Below are positions 11,400 to 22,950 of a DNA stretch of 64,000 nucleotides, piece by piece. Source of the DNA: Leptodactylus fallax (lineage: Eukaryota > Chordata > Amphibia > Anura > Leptodactylidae); contig CAMRHE010000357.1 of assembly GCA_947044405.1 (NCBI GenBank), positions 667,501 to 731,500 on the forward strand, given 5' to 3'. The notes under the pieces were generated by a model. The model saw only the letters and a program-made list of their open reading frames with translations, was not told the DNA's origin and ran no database searches. Position 1 is the stretch's first letter, and each line of letters begins with the position of its first letter. The translations under genes and the position numbers were made by a program.

Positions 11400-11790
11400 T
11401 GTGTATATAAGTATAGCAGAGCTGTGTGTCTACATATAGAGTATGTGCAGAAGAGCTGTATATGCGCAGAGGTGTCTAAATATACCGTGTGGAGAAGGTT
11501 GTGAGTTTGTGTGCTGCAGGGCTATATGTGTATACATTTCGTATGTGACAGAGGTGTGTGTGTATGTACAGTATTTTGTGCAACAGAGCTGTATGTGTGT
11601 ATGTACATTGCTCACGACAGGGGTGTGTGTGTATGTACTTTGTGCAGCAGAGCTGTGAGTGTGTGTGTGGCAGAGCTTCTTTTGTGTATATGTATGATGT
11701 GCACCAAACTATCATTGTGTGTGTATAGATGTATTTCGTTTGCAGTAGTACAGTGTATAGCAGAGCTGAGCATGTGTAGTTAATAGATAG
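11400..11790. repeat. Decayed TG-rich tandem repeat
   Basis: Repeated words GCAGAGCTGT and TGTGTGTATGTA occur every 50-70 bp on the plus strand. Overlapping open frames on both strands (rich in CVYV or HTHT) are by-products of the repeat. Confidence 0.6.
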
Positions 11791-12226
11791 TATATATTTG
11801 TTAAGTGAAAAAATATTGGACATAGGGAACTTTTTTGCTTCTAGTTCTCAGTCCCTATGCAGTATAGTAAAATAGAGCAAAGCATCTTTTTAAAACTGAT
11901 ATCCTACCTAATTCCCTTGTTTTTATTGCTTCACTCATTGAAAAGGGAAAGTGAAAAACTACCAATATCATTATAAAGAAAACCAAATCTTGGTGGCTAA
12001 ATATATACAGCTTGACGCTGCTAGACGTGTGCAGTTCTGTATGCTGCAGGGTATTATGGCTACATATGTTAAGGCTTGTTCACATCTGCTTTTGTCTAGT
12101 ATGTACTAGAATTTAGAAACATATTACAAGAAAAAAGAAGCACACTCGATTAAGCAAAGGCAGCTCCACGGGCAACTGCAGGTGTTTCCCTGGTGATCTC
12201 TGATCTCAGATCGCCATGACAATAAT

Positions 12227-12257
<31 letters not shown>

Positions 12258-15200
12258 TCTGTTAATTTTCTGCAGTGGAAGATCATACATCCAATTTATT
12301 CTGTATAGAAGGTGCTTGAGCTCCAGTTCCGATTGCTATAATGAATTACCAGACAGGGAATGATATTTATTTTCATGTAGTGCTCAGTATCAAGTCTATT
12401 ACGTAAAATCTAGCTGGCACATTTAATCCTGTAACAAAGACCTTACAAGGTATTATTTGGCACAAGAAGTCAATGCGGCATGAAAACCATGGAAAAAAGG
12501 CTTGCTAATCCTTTTATGTTTAACCTAGAAAAAAAATGTCATGATAGCTAAATACCTTTTCTGTGCTTATATCTTTCTATTAACAAGATACTTGTATGAA
12601 GCAATATCCATTGACAGCTTTTATTTCATTATGGAACACATATATGAGAAATGGGGTCATGAATATAATTTGCATTTACACTATATATTTTAAGGAAACA
12701 GCGCAGTCATCACAAAATATTACCTAGATGACGCCACTATAGGATAGCAACTTCATGTTTTTTTCATTGTTTTTAATTACATTATACAATTATTGGTATT
12801 GTATAATTAATTAGATGCATAGTTTGTTGCATATTTACTTTCAGAGGAGTTCAATCATTAGCTTTTTTTTTTAAATCAGAGGAACTTTGCAGCTTCTGTC
12901 TGACCATGGCTGTCAGCCAGTTATGAAAGAGTCTGGGTCACAGCAGGAGTCAGAGTCAGGCTAAGGAAAAATAGAAGGGTCAAAGTCAGTGCTTTGGCCT
13001 ACCCATTCCATGGCCCTGGTATAGACAGTTGCAGATTCAGCATTAATGGCGCCCCAAGCAAAATTATGTCTGGGGGTCCCCATAACACTGACCCCTTAGT
13101 GCCCCACACACAGTATACTGCTGCCTTTGTGCCTCCACATACAGTATAATACCCTAGGTTATGTCATGTTATGTCAAGATACTGAACGCATCAGGACATG
13201 TGAGGGAAGATGTTGAGTTGAAGAGAAGGAACCAGAAGTGAAGAGAGGTGAGAATTAATATTGACCAATAATAATCCAATAATAATTCAATAATTTAAAA
13301 ATAAATGCCAGTTGGTATGTGGTCAGCAGAAAACCAAGTACAAAATGCTAAATGTCATACATTACTAGATTGAGAATGTACTCCTGAAAAATGTAGCATT
13401 TATTTTTTTTTTCCCAAATATGTCCACTTGTTTAAAAGATATGACCCCTGGGAGGTTGTATGTAAACTAGTTCTGATTCTCCAAGTGGACAGGAACCTAT
13501 TAGTTTATCAGAGAAATACACAAGGTTACAAATAAACACTAACTGACATGCTGCAGTTTACAAAAACACAGTATTTCCGCTGCAGAATTTTTTGCTGTAC
13601 AATACAGTGTTCTTTGCCGCTGGCTTTCCACTGTGGTCAAAACGCATTTTTCGCAACATGGGGCCCCAGCCTAAAGGGGTTTTCATGGGATTAAAAAAAA
13701 CTTTAATTATGCACAAAATGCTAAATTAATATGCTCATCAACATATTTTAGCATTTAGCATCATTTTACAGCTGTTAGGGTCACTCACATTTATTTACAC
13801 TCCAAACACCGCCAAAGTGACATGTATGTGTATTGAAAGAAATGGATAGTGGATACAAATACTAGTTTAACCTCACATATTTGGGTAAGCAAAAAAGAAA
13901 AAAAAAAACTAAGATTTTTTTTCAGATTAGCAGGCTGCATCCCACTGTTTATTGGGTGAGCAGAAAAAAGATCCTTAAGAAACTGAGATTTTTTTTTTAG
14001 ATTAGCAGAGGTGGAATCAGTGTTTTGCTGTTAGAACAGCAGTTTTTATGTGTGTAATGAAAAGAAAACAATGTAAAACACTCTATGGATAGTCACAGAT
14101 CAAACTGCTCTATTGCAAAAAAGACTTAGATAAAATTCGATTTTTGGCATTTAAAGGGTTAACTGTCCTTTATCTGTATTACTGCAGCAATCTGGCTCAC
14201 ACAACAGAGATATTCTTGAGGCTTGAGAAAGGCAGCAGTTCTTCTGCCGAAACGTGTTGTCATTTTATATTTTTATGTCAATTGTTTTAGTAAAATAAAT
14301 TCTGGCAGCACTTGTTTTAACATCCGTTTTTCTTTATTTTGATATATATGTTACGGTATATTATTCTATGGTTAATTAACTGTGGACCACGAGCAGCAGC
14401 CACCTTTATACAGGAACCAGACTGAGACTACCCAGGAGGGTTAACTGAGGCTCATTACGAGAGTTGTGCCTGCCTTTGCACAACTCCCACAAGGTGAGAC
14501 CAAACCTAGCAAGTTGGTGTTCATTCATATTTGTATGTGCTCCTGTGATTTCTGTACTATGGAGTACCCCTCTCTTTTCCTTTTGTATCCTATCACTATC
14601 TGCCTGTAATTGATTAATTCTGACTATGCTTTTCTCTACTTCTCCTACTTCTCCTATTCCTAAAATTCTCTAGCTCTATAGTAAGCTTTGGATTATGCAG
14701 TGATAAATAACACATCCGTCCCCTACTTCCACCACCACTAAAATGCCTCGTGTTTCAGTCTCATGTTCCATATCATCTTGTATACTGTATGTGGCATCAA
14801 CACTGTAAGGTGTCTACCTACCACTGACTATTGGCTGAGAGACTGTCAGTTTATGTCAGGTGACAGCAGAGCATCACAGTGACTCACAGATATGTGTCTC
14901 TTCTGTATTTTTACTGGGAAATGCATGTCATGAAAGCCATTTTATTCATTTAGTCCAAGACGAAGCACCATTCATTCAGTTTAATTAAAAACCGAACAAT
15001 TTGAAATATTCAGGTCAACCCTGGTTTGGAACTAATTGGTTTGCTCATCTCTACTAAATATATTCAAAAGTGTATTATTTTAGCATGTTGTACAAAAATA
15101 ATAGATTTTTTTAATCCTACACAGCCTATAAATGTCTGACCGTTTGTGATCTACTGGCTGATTACGTGGTATTATTGGGAGGAAAGATATTAGACAAGAC

Positions 15201-16211
15201 TTGGGCCATTTTCAATAGCAGATTTGACTATTTCCAAGGATATTTGTTTCCCCTAAATAGGGAAATGTAGATAGACTGATGAATTGCAGTGTGGTATAAT
15301 GGAACCTCTTTCTAGCACCAATGGCAGGATGTGTGTAAATTGTAGTGGAAGGATTGAAAGTGGAGGAGTTTACAAGTGTAGAGTTTACAAGAACTCCAGC
15401 ATAATAGTGATTTCCCTAGTACAAAACTCTTTGACCTGAGGTTAAACGCATTTTGGACAAAGTACGTACAGCATTAAAGTATTTTTAAAACTGTTTATTT
15501 TTTAACAATTACTTGGTCTGCTTAAGCTACACTGCTATGATTAGCAACTGGAACTTAAGTTGTGCAATAATTCAGTATTTTTGTACAGTTATGGTCAGGA
15601 TGACCTGACCCAAAAACAAAGGTGAAAGGTCCGAATGATCTCTCAGCTTCACAAACTACTAAACTGACAAATCAATTCAATATAGTTCTTATTTCATATA
15701 AACCATAGTGTAGGAAAAAAGCCAGCTGATGATACTAGGTCAGTGGGGCAAGAAACCATGGTTTCGGGTCATCCATCCCAGTGTTGACAAGATCAAAGTG
15801 TCCATGTAACTACAGACTTATAGTATCTACTGTATCTAGCCAAATTACCAATGTATCTAGCCAAAGAAATTATTACCAATGCTTTTGAAGTTTTTCTTTC
15901 AGGGAAAGGAGAGAAGGATGAACATTAGATAAAAGGAACACGTTGCCCTTTTTTAAATTGTAATTCTTGCATACAAAAATGGAATACTGTACACAAAGCA
16001 TACTAGAGATGGATAAAGAGTTCAAAAGATAACGAAAAGAAGGATGGAACTTGCCAATGCAAAAATGGAAATTCAGTAAACTAATGAAATGAGTGCTCTT
16101 CTGATGATGTATAATAAGCATGCATACAGAATGCATTGGCACTCTTGGGGAGCTTATACATTGTGAGCACCAATAGATATCAATGCAATTCAACGAAAGA
16201 AGTAAATCCAG
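11791..16211. other. Intronic DNA, repeats and unique sequence, no gene
   Basis: The stretch holds a poly-A run at about 12236-12257, a segment at 13040-13150 resembling the ~30 bp tandem interior of hAT elements (CCCCACACACAGTATA, CTCCACATACAGTATAATA), and a MITE-like end GGGGCCCCAGCC near 13660. At 14215-14330 the segment GCCGAAACGTGTTGTC followed by an AATAAA-like tail belongs to a dispersed repeat I cannot classify; a weaker relative lies at 15430-15490. No coding exon is recognisable. Confidence 0.45.
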
Positions 16212-17782
16212 TACAGTCATGGCCAAAAGTTTTGAGAATGATACAAATATTAATTTTTACAAAGTCTACTGCTTCAGTTTTTCTAATGGCAATTTGCATA
16301 TACTCCAGAATGTTATAAAGAGTGATCAGCTTAACAGCAATTACTTGCAAAGTCAATATTTGCCTAGAAAATGAACTTTATCCCCCAAAACACATTTCAA
16401 CATCATTGCAGCCCTGCCTTAAAAGGACCACCTAACATCGTTTCAGTGATTGCTCCATTAACACAGGTGTGGGTGTTGATGAGGACAGGGCTGGAGATCA
16501 ATCTGTCATGATTAAGTAAGAATGACACCACTGGACACTTTAAAAAGAGGCTGGTGCTTGCCATCATTGTTTCTCTTCTGTTAACCATGGTTATCTCTAA
16601 AGAAACATGTGCAGTCATCATTGCACTGCACAAAAATGGCCTAACTGGGAAGAGTATTGCAGCTAGAAAGATTGCACCTCAGTCAACAATCTATCGCATC
16701 ATCAAGAACTTCAAGGAGAGAGGTTCCATTGGTGCCAAAAAGGCTCCAGGGCGCCCAAGAAAGACCAGCAAGCGGCAGGACCGTCTCTTAAAAGTGTTTC
16801 AGCTGAGGGATCGGGCTACCAGCAGTGCAGAGCTTGCTGAGGAATGGCAGCAGGCAGGTGTGAGTGCATCTGCACGCACTGTGAGGCGGAGACTCTTGGA
16901 GCAAGGCCTGGTCTCAAGGAGGGCAGCAAAGAAGCCACTTCTCTCCAGAAAAAACATCAGGGACAGACTGATATTCTGCAAAAGGTACAGGGAGTGGACT
17001 GCTGAGGACTGGGGTAAAGTCATTTTCTCTGATGAATCCCCTTTTCGATTGTTTGGAACATCTGGAAAACAGCTTATTCGGAGAAGAAGAGGTGGGCGCT
17101 ACCACCAGTCTTGTCTCATGCCAACTGTAAAGCATCTTGAAACCATTCATGTGTGGGGTTGCTTCTCAGCCAAGGGAATCGGCTCTCTCACAGTCTTGCC
17201 TAAAAACACAGCCATGAATAAAGAATGGTACCAGAATGTCCTCCAAGAGCAACTTCTCCCAACCGTCCAAGAGCAGTTTGGCGCTCAACAATGCCTTTTC
17301 CAGCATGATGGAGCACCTTGCCATAAAGCAAAGGTGATAACTAAATGGCTCAGGGAACAAAACATAAAGATTTTGGGTCCATGGCCTGGAAACTCCCCAG
17401 ATCTTAATCCCATTGAGAACTTGTGGTCAATCATCAAGAGACGGGTGGACAAACAAAAACCAACAAATTCAGACAAAATTAAAGCATTGATTCTGCAAGA
17501 ATGGACTGCTATCAATCAGGATTTGGTCCAGAAGTTGATTGAGAGCATGCCAGGGAGAATTGCAGAGGTCCTGAAGAAGAAGGGTCAACACTGTAAATAT
17601 TGACTTGCTGCATTAACTCATTCTAACTGTCAATATAAGCTTCTGTTACTCATAATATGAATGCAATTATATTTCTGTATGTGATAAAAACATCTGACAA
17701 ACACACATAAAAACCAGAGGGCAGCAGATCATGTGAAAATATAATATTTGTGTCATTCTCAAAACTTTTTGCCATGACTGTA
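16212..17782 (+). mobile_element. Complete Tc1/mariner element (DD35E type)
   Basis: The element proper is 16214-17780 (1567 bp), flanked by TA at 16212-16213 and 17781-17782, the Tc1/mariner target duplication. The left end reads CAGTCATGGCCAAAAGTTTT and the inverse of the right end differs by one base in that stretch. Similarity extends about 40 bp inward. It carries one intact transposase frame (16587-17603). The intact ends, TA flanks and open frame make this a candidate autonomous copy of recent age. Confidence 0.95.
16587..17603 (+). CDS. Tc1-like transposase, intact, DD35E
   Basis: A DDE transposase of 338 residues that would cut and paste its own element in the nucleus. The start is the ATG at 16587 in a good context (AACCATGG); the frame is open further upstream but without an earlier ATG. 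Order of domains: paired-type helix-turn-helix DNA-binding region (about residues 1-110) with the GRPRKT hinge, then the RNase-H-like catalytic core with Asp149 (FSDES, codon 17031), Asp241 (QHDGAPCH, codon 17307) and Glu277 (NPIENLW, codon 17415). Thirty-five residues separate the last two acids, one more than in classical Tc1. That spacing and the ~340-residue length fit the DD35E group described in vertebrates as Traveler; this naming is inference. No stop or frameshift is visible. Confidence 0.92.
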   Translation: MVISKETCAVIIALHKNGLTGKSIAARKIAPQSTIYRIIKNFKERGSIGAKKAPGRPRKTSKRQDRLLKVFQLRDRATSSAELAEEWQQAGVSASARTVRRRLLEQGLVSRRAAKKPLLSRKNIRDRLIFCKRYREWTAEDWGKVIFSDESPFRLFGTSGKQLIRRRRGGRYHQSCLMPTVKHLETIHVWGCFSAKGIGSLTVLPKNTAMNKEWYQNVLQEQLLPTVQEQFGAQQCLFQHDGAPCHKAKVITKWLREQNIKILGPWPGNSPDLNPIENLWSIIKRRVDKQKPTNSDKIKALILQEWTAINQDLVQKLIESMPGRIAEVLKKKGQHCKY

Positions 17783-19049
17783 AACGACAAAATCAGAAGA
17801 CATGACACAAATAGAGCACCAAGCAACCCTGATGTATACTTATCCACTAGATGGACAGAAAACTAGGATGGGCATAGACCATTTACAAAATCAACACAAG
17901 TGCCTGCATGTACACATGTGCGCTGTAGTTACTTTTTGGAATGCAGTTTGACAACTAGCATTGCCTGTCATCTCCCTTCTAAAAGGCTACTGCATGTGGT
18001 TACCGTGGCAGGAATTAAGACTGTTTTGCATATGTGAACAAATCCACCCCCCTCCTTCCTTCTAGACTGTTTTTGGAAAAATTCTTCTTCATTATGAAGA
18101 TTGACTGGATAAAAGTCTTGGCTAGGAAGGAAACCCAGGTGGAAAAATTTTTGACTGCTTGGAGAGTTTCATTCATACTGCCTTTACAGATAAAGAGGTT
18201 AACATATGAATATTTTCAATTAACTTCCTGGTATCAGGAGCATTTGGTGAACAAATTCTTTTTAGCCCTTAAAATGTTCAACAGGATGAGGAGAGTTCTA
18301 TGCCTTAGTGTACCAGTATTCTGACGAGAACACTTGGAAAAAGAAGTTTTCTATTGTCTTTCTCTTCTGTTTTTTTTTGTTTCTGTTGTATTGTCGATTG
18401 ATTACATTACCCTGGTGGCCACTCCGCTTTTTTTTTTGTTTATTTTTTTTATGGTATTCTTTATAGAATGTCATGGGGGTGTTATATTACCCTGGTAGGT
18501 CATATTTTGTGTTGTCATTTGGTTTACTTAGAACAAGACAATCAAAATATTGAAATCTAAAAGGCTAAAGTGGAAGAATGAAACTGAACTATTAAATTAA
18601 CCCTTGCCAATACATTGTATCATGGACCTTGTCTTCTATTAAGGCCAGGGCTACACAGCGATTTTTTGTTTTTTTGTAGCACTACCGATTGATTTAAACT
18701 ACTGATTGAGTCCAGAAGATTCCATACAACTCAATGTATTCATTTGGACTGCAGCTGTAGCTCAATGATTAAAATCAATTACTATCACGACAAAAAAATC
18801 TACAGAACAGGTAAGTGTCTGATCAAAGGGGATCTGACTATAAGAACCCCCAAATCACCCAAATCACGAGAAGCCATGTTCTGTGGAAATGCAGGAGATA
18901 ACTGAGCACTGTACTTAGACTCCTTTTGAAGCAACGTCTCCTTAAAGAAACATAGTACCCCCTCTGACCCATTATGTTTCAGGGGGAAACCAATGACAAA
19001 CATTTCTGATGCGCTTTTCTCACACAATGGAATAAAAGAACTGGGAGTG
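17783..19049. other. Intronic DNA with possible LINE remnant
   Basis: No host exon seen. A possible LINE 3' remnant at about 18100-18324 is listed separately; T-rich sequence with two ATTACCCTGGT motifs follows to about 18510. Confidence 0.4.
18100..18324 (+). pseudogene. Possible LINE (L1-like) ORF2 C-terminal remnant
   Basis: An open frame ends at 18322-18324 and reads KFLTAWRVSFILPLQ and later YFQLTSWYQEHL. The spacing of Trp, Leu-Pro and TSWY resembles the extreme C-terminus of ORF2 proteins of amphibian L1 elements, and T-rich 3' sequence follows. No reverse transcriptase motif is present, so this would be at most a 5'-truncated copy. The match is from memory of the family style and is weak. 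Confidence 0.3.
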
Positions 19050-19225
19050 TTGTGGGGTAGGGGAGTTAGTGGGTGCCAAACAAGCACTGGGTAGCATGTG
19101 GGAGGAAATCCATGCAAACATGGGGAGAGCATATAAACTCTATGCAGATGGTGCCCTTGGTGGATTTGAATGGACCCCAACACTGCAAGGTAACAGTGCT
19201 AACCACTGAGCTACTATGCTGTGTC
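19050..19225 (-). repeat. tRNA-derived SINE
   Basis: On the minus strand a tRNA-like head is followed by a conserved tail. The A-box region reads GTAGCTCAGTGGTTAGCACT (19195-19214). The B-box region reads GGTCCATTCAAATCC (19161-19175). The tail contains CTCTCCCCATGTTTGCATGG and TTTCCTCCCA. These are pol III internal promoter boxes in a SINE context, not a functional tRNA: there is no acceptor stem pairing and the head runs straight into the tail. Confidence 0.7.
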
Positions 19226-20339
19226 ACTAGCCATCAATCTATAGAGAGCTACCTAGGAGGCACTAGGGCATGTTCCCTTTTTCCACCAAAGAGGACTTAT
19301 ATGCATATTCCCAGCCTTCCTAAGGCATTTTTATGATGAATGGTAGCAGCATCATTCCTTTGCTCCTTCACTTCCCTATTAAGACTGAAGGACAAAAAAA
19401 GTCTGTTCTCATGAATAGTGGGGCTCCCATGCTGAAATTTTTTGGAGACCCTGCACAAAATAAAATCTCCATATAATCTTCCACTATGTTTCGATATGTT
19501 AGCATGCATGACCCCATTAAAATGGACTGCCTCTGTATTTGTGATGTTTGTTCACAAAGCCTATCACAAACCACAAATAAAACTAAAACACAATAAGAAG
19601 CTCAGTTGCAACCACTGTATGTGAACAAGACTGCAGCACAGAAATAAACCCTTCAGTTGTCAGCTCACACAATACAAAGTATCTCAATGGTATCTCAATG
19701 ACTTAATACATTATTGTTTCTCTTGTATCTCTTTCTATAAAATCATAGAGTAAAGTGAAATAGAGGGACTTGCTAAAATGATGCTAAATTTATTTTTTTC
19801 CTTTCATGTGGCAGAATTAGGTAAACAATGCACATCAATCACTGGGAAACTCATGTAGACATCACCTCAGTATCTTGAGAAATTATGGATCATAAGCATT
19901 ACCTTTTCTGCTTCATTAGCATTATAGATGTCAGCTCTTAAAGATCTTTTAACAACGTGACAAGTCTCTTTCAGCTGTAAAGTGGACTGTCAAAAAGTTG
20001 AAGTAAATTGTCTAATTAGCATAAAATGATTCATATCTTAACGGTCCTCTTTGGGACATAACAGCAAGCATGTCATTGTGGTGCCTGTTCCTTATTGTGA
20101 TACAGCATAAGGTAATATACCAAATTCATAAGCAATTCACACAAATATATACAGTTTTATATTCATGTTTAGTAACTGATGTAAATCTAAAATAGGTTTG
20201 CACAACTACTGGTTTACATATATACTGGTAAAGTACGCTACAGCATCATACTGTAGCATCATACTTCACAATACAACACCATTAGTTAAAAGATAAAATA
20301 ATGCAAAGCAGGGCTGTCAACAGACCAAGTTTTTATCAG
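19226..20339. other. Intronic DNA, no gene seen
   Basis: Unique-looking AT-rich sequence. Open frames of 60-70 codons here carry no recognisable domain. Confidence 0.45.
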
Positions 20340-20625
20340 TTAGGGGGCGTTCATACTACCGTTGGTGACCATCAGTAGTGTCCGTTGCTATTGTCCGTTA
20401 CAAGATTTTAGCATCGGACACTAGCCGAACCGTCAGAAATCCGTTAAAATTTCCATTCATTTCAATGGGTTTTTATATTGTGTCCGTTAGTGTCCGTTTG
20501 TGTCCGTTTACACCAAATCCGTCAGAACATTAGTTAGTGTCCGTTATGATAGGTGTCCGTTTTTTTTGTTTTTTTTAACGGACACCTTCATAACGGACTC
20601 CAACGCTAGTGTGAACCCTGCCTTA
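20340..20625. mobile_element. Harbinger-like MITE, copy 1
   Basis: TTA duplications (20340-20342, 20623-20625) flank a 280 bp element. The left end is GGGGGCGTTCATACTACCG and the inverse right end is GGCAGGGTTCACACTAGCG. The body is rich in TGTCCGTT and its inverse AACGGACA. A 3 bp TWA target is typical of PIF/Harbinger transposons. No coding capacity. Confidence 0.8.
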
Positions 20626-22477
20626 CAGGACACAGTAATTGCTCTTAATGTTTCGAGATCAGTATCAGAGGTATAGACAAACATCATTGATGATCATTAA
20701 TGATTCCTTATGGTTTACTAATGTAAAAATATGTCTGTCTATGATTTATGGACTAGTTGATGGAAAATATCAATTTGATTACCCTGATACAGAGTAACTC
20801 TAGTAGATTTGTGAAGTATTTTTGAACTTCTTCTGCGCAGACTAGGTTAGTCAAACAGTTAGTACTGACTGAGTACTTAATAAATTAATAAGCACACAAA
20901 AAGGCCAATAACCAATAGTGCTCACAGCGTCATTTCAGTATGGATAAGCACTATACAACCGAGGTCCTGCAGGAACTCACTGCAACATGCTGTAGATAAG
21001 CATGATGCAGTGAGTTTGGATCATCCAAGCCATAGTTGGTTGCAGACTGTGTTTCTCAGACCATACATGCCTGTCTGAAACATGTCCTATAAAAAATACA
21101 TAGTACACACAAAATTCTAGCTTAGTAATACATTTGAGTGATTTGTCCTGGTCATCTATCCTATATTATCTGTTTATACAGAAACCATACATTTGTCCAG
21201 TCTGTCCTTTAGTAAACTGATCTAACATGTGCCATGATCTTTTAAAAAGGCTATGAGTGGTCATTCAAGAATAACCATTGTGAGCGTCTTAACCTGCAAC
21301 AGATCCATGACAGCATATAAATTGAGCCATGAGACAGCAAATCTAGTGAAACAACACGGTCCACTAAATTACATATACCAGTAAAAGTAAATAAATCTGT
21401 AACCACTACAGCTAATAATAGAGTCCACCGAGCACTCCTTGTATGTTTTTAATAAGAAGATTGAAAGTTAATTTTCAAATATATATTTTTTCGTGCTGGA
21501 TTCCACTTTTTGGTTTATTCAGCTAAAAATAAACCAGACTAACTGAAGTTTATTTTATTAGGCCACTACTATAGGTCATTTATGTTTATTTCTGGGCCTC
21601 ACAATAGTTTGCTTGTAACTGTTAGTGTACACTTTTCTATAGCTAGAAGCTATGGTAAAGGATGCTTATACAAAAAGCATAAAAATGATACCCACCCTTG
21701 GCTACGTCCCATCCACACCTTGCGAAAAAATACGCGCTGCGGACATGCTGCGATTTCCAAAACCGTAGCGTTTTGGGAAATCTCAGCATGTCAATTATAC
21801 TTACAGATATGCCAGCGTTTTCCCTATAGGAAACCTCTGCGGACTTTCTGTGGCGAGTGCTGTGGGAAAAACCGCAATGTGTCTCCGCTGCATTTTTTTC
21901 CCACAGTGCTTTTTTCCTGCAGCAGGTTACGTAGGGCCTTAGCCTTACAGTACCTGCAGAGTGGATGGGATTCTGGCTAATCCCATCCACACTTTGCAGA
22001 AAAAAATCTACAGCAGAAATGCAACATCAAAAACGCTTTTGAAACTCGCAGGATGTCAATTATACTTACAATTATACTATACTAAAAAACTGATTCCTGA
22101 TCACAGACAATCACATAGCTGAACATCACGAGATACATAAGGCTAATACAGGTCATATATTGTACTGTGGTGACAGTGATGAAGTCTTAAATGTCACATA
22201 AATTACTAATTGAATGATAACCTAATAACCCACAGTACCAATCCTAATTCCTAAATTCTAGAAGATTTTACCCAAGCAAATTCCAGCACTACATGTGATT
22301 ACAAGACAGGTATAGGTTATGCTCTTAGTATCAACACTTGCTTAGCAAATTATTAAATTGCCCATTGGATTTTTATCTGTCTTTTTTGTTTATATGGCAA
22401 TATTTATCACAGATTATGTTATATTATTATATATGAAGTGCTGCTGAACATGGCTTTCTATTTTTCCTAATAGATAA
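20626..22477. other. Intronic DNA with MITE-like fragments
   Basis: Around 21705-21945 a segment begins GGCTACGTCCCATCCACACC and ends GTTACGTAGGGCCTTAGCC, roughly inverse ends of a MITE. Part of it (CCCATCCACAC ... GTCAATTATACTTACA) is repeated at 21983-22075. The rest appears unique; no gene. Confidence 0.45.
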
Positions 22478-22950
22478 ATGTTTTGTCGTTTTCTGAATAT
22501 ACTGTCTAAATGTGCTGTAAACTGCTCTACAGGTTACATCCTAATATAGTGTCTTCAGCAGCTTTGTCCCACTTACATCCTCTGCTGACCCCTGTTATGG
22601 GTACAGCCTCCTGTTCTGACTGTACTGTGCTCCAGTTCTATCATGGTGGCTGATTGAGGGCCATGTGTTAACACATCCATCAGAGATCTGCATTGATTTA
22701 CACTGCACACAGCACTGTGCATGAGCTATACTCCCTTTCCGTGTACAGTGTAAATCAATGGAGGCTGCTGGTGGATAGGCTGGTCACATGGTTCTCCATC
22801 AGTGGCCATGAGGAGCAGGATGTACACATAATAAGGGGTAGCACATGGCAAAGGAGGACAGTGGAATGTAACCTGTAGTAACCTGTATTGTCGTTTACAG
22901 CACATTTAGATAAATCTTCAGAAAATGACCAACCCCTTTATGGAAGGCTT
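22478..22950. repeat. Foldback element, diverged ~200 bp arms
   Basis: The left arm contains TCTAAATGTGCTGTAAAC (22504) and ATTGATTTACACTG (22694). The right arm carries their inverses, CAGTGTAAATCAAT (22746) and GTTTACAGCACATTTAGA (22895). The centre lies near 22720. The end CCCCTTTA near 22935 resembles other TTAA-type MITE ends. Confidence 0.65.

Noticed and set aside
11443..11823. Overlapping Cys/Val-rich and His/Thr-rich open frames
   Set aside because: Products of the TG-rich tandem repeat on both strands.
16554..16586. Transposase start at 16554 or other non-ATG start
   Set aside because: It would begin at GTG; the ATG at 16587 has a good eukaryotic context and gives the usual family length.
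19150..19225. tRNA gene on the minus strand
   Set aside because: A and B boxes are present but there is no acceptor-stem pairing, and the sequence continues into a typical SINE tail.
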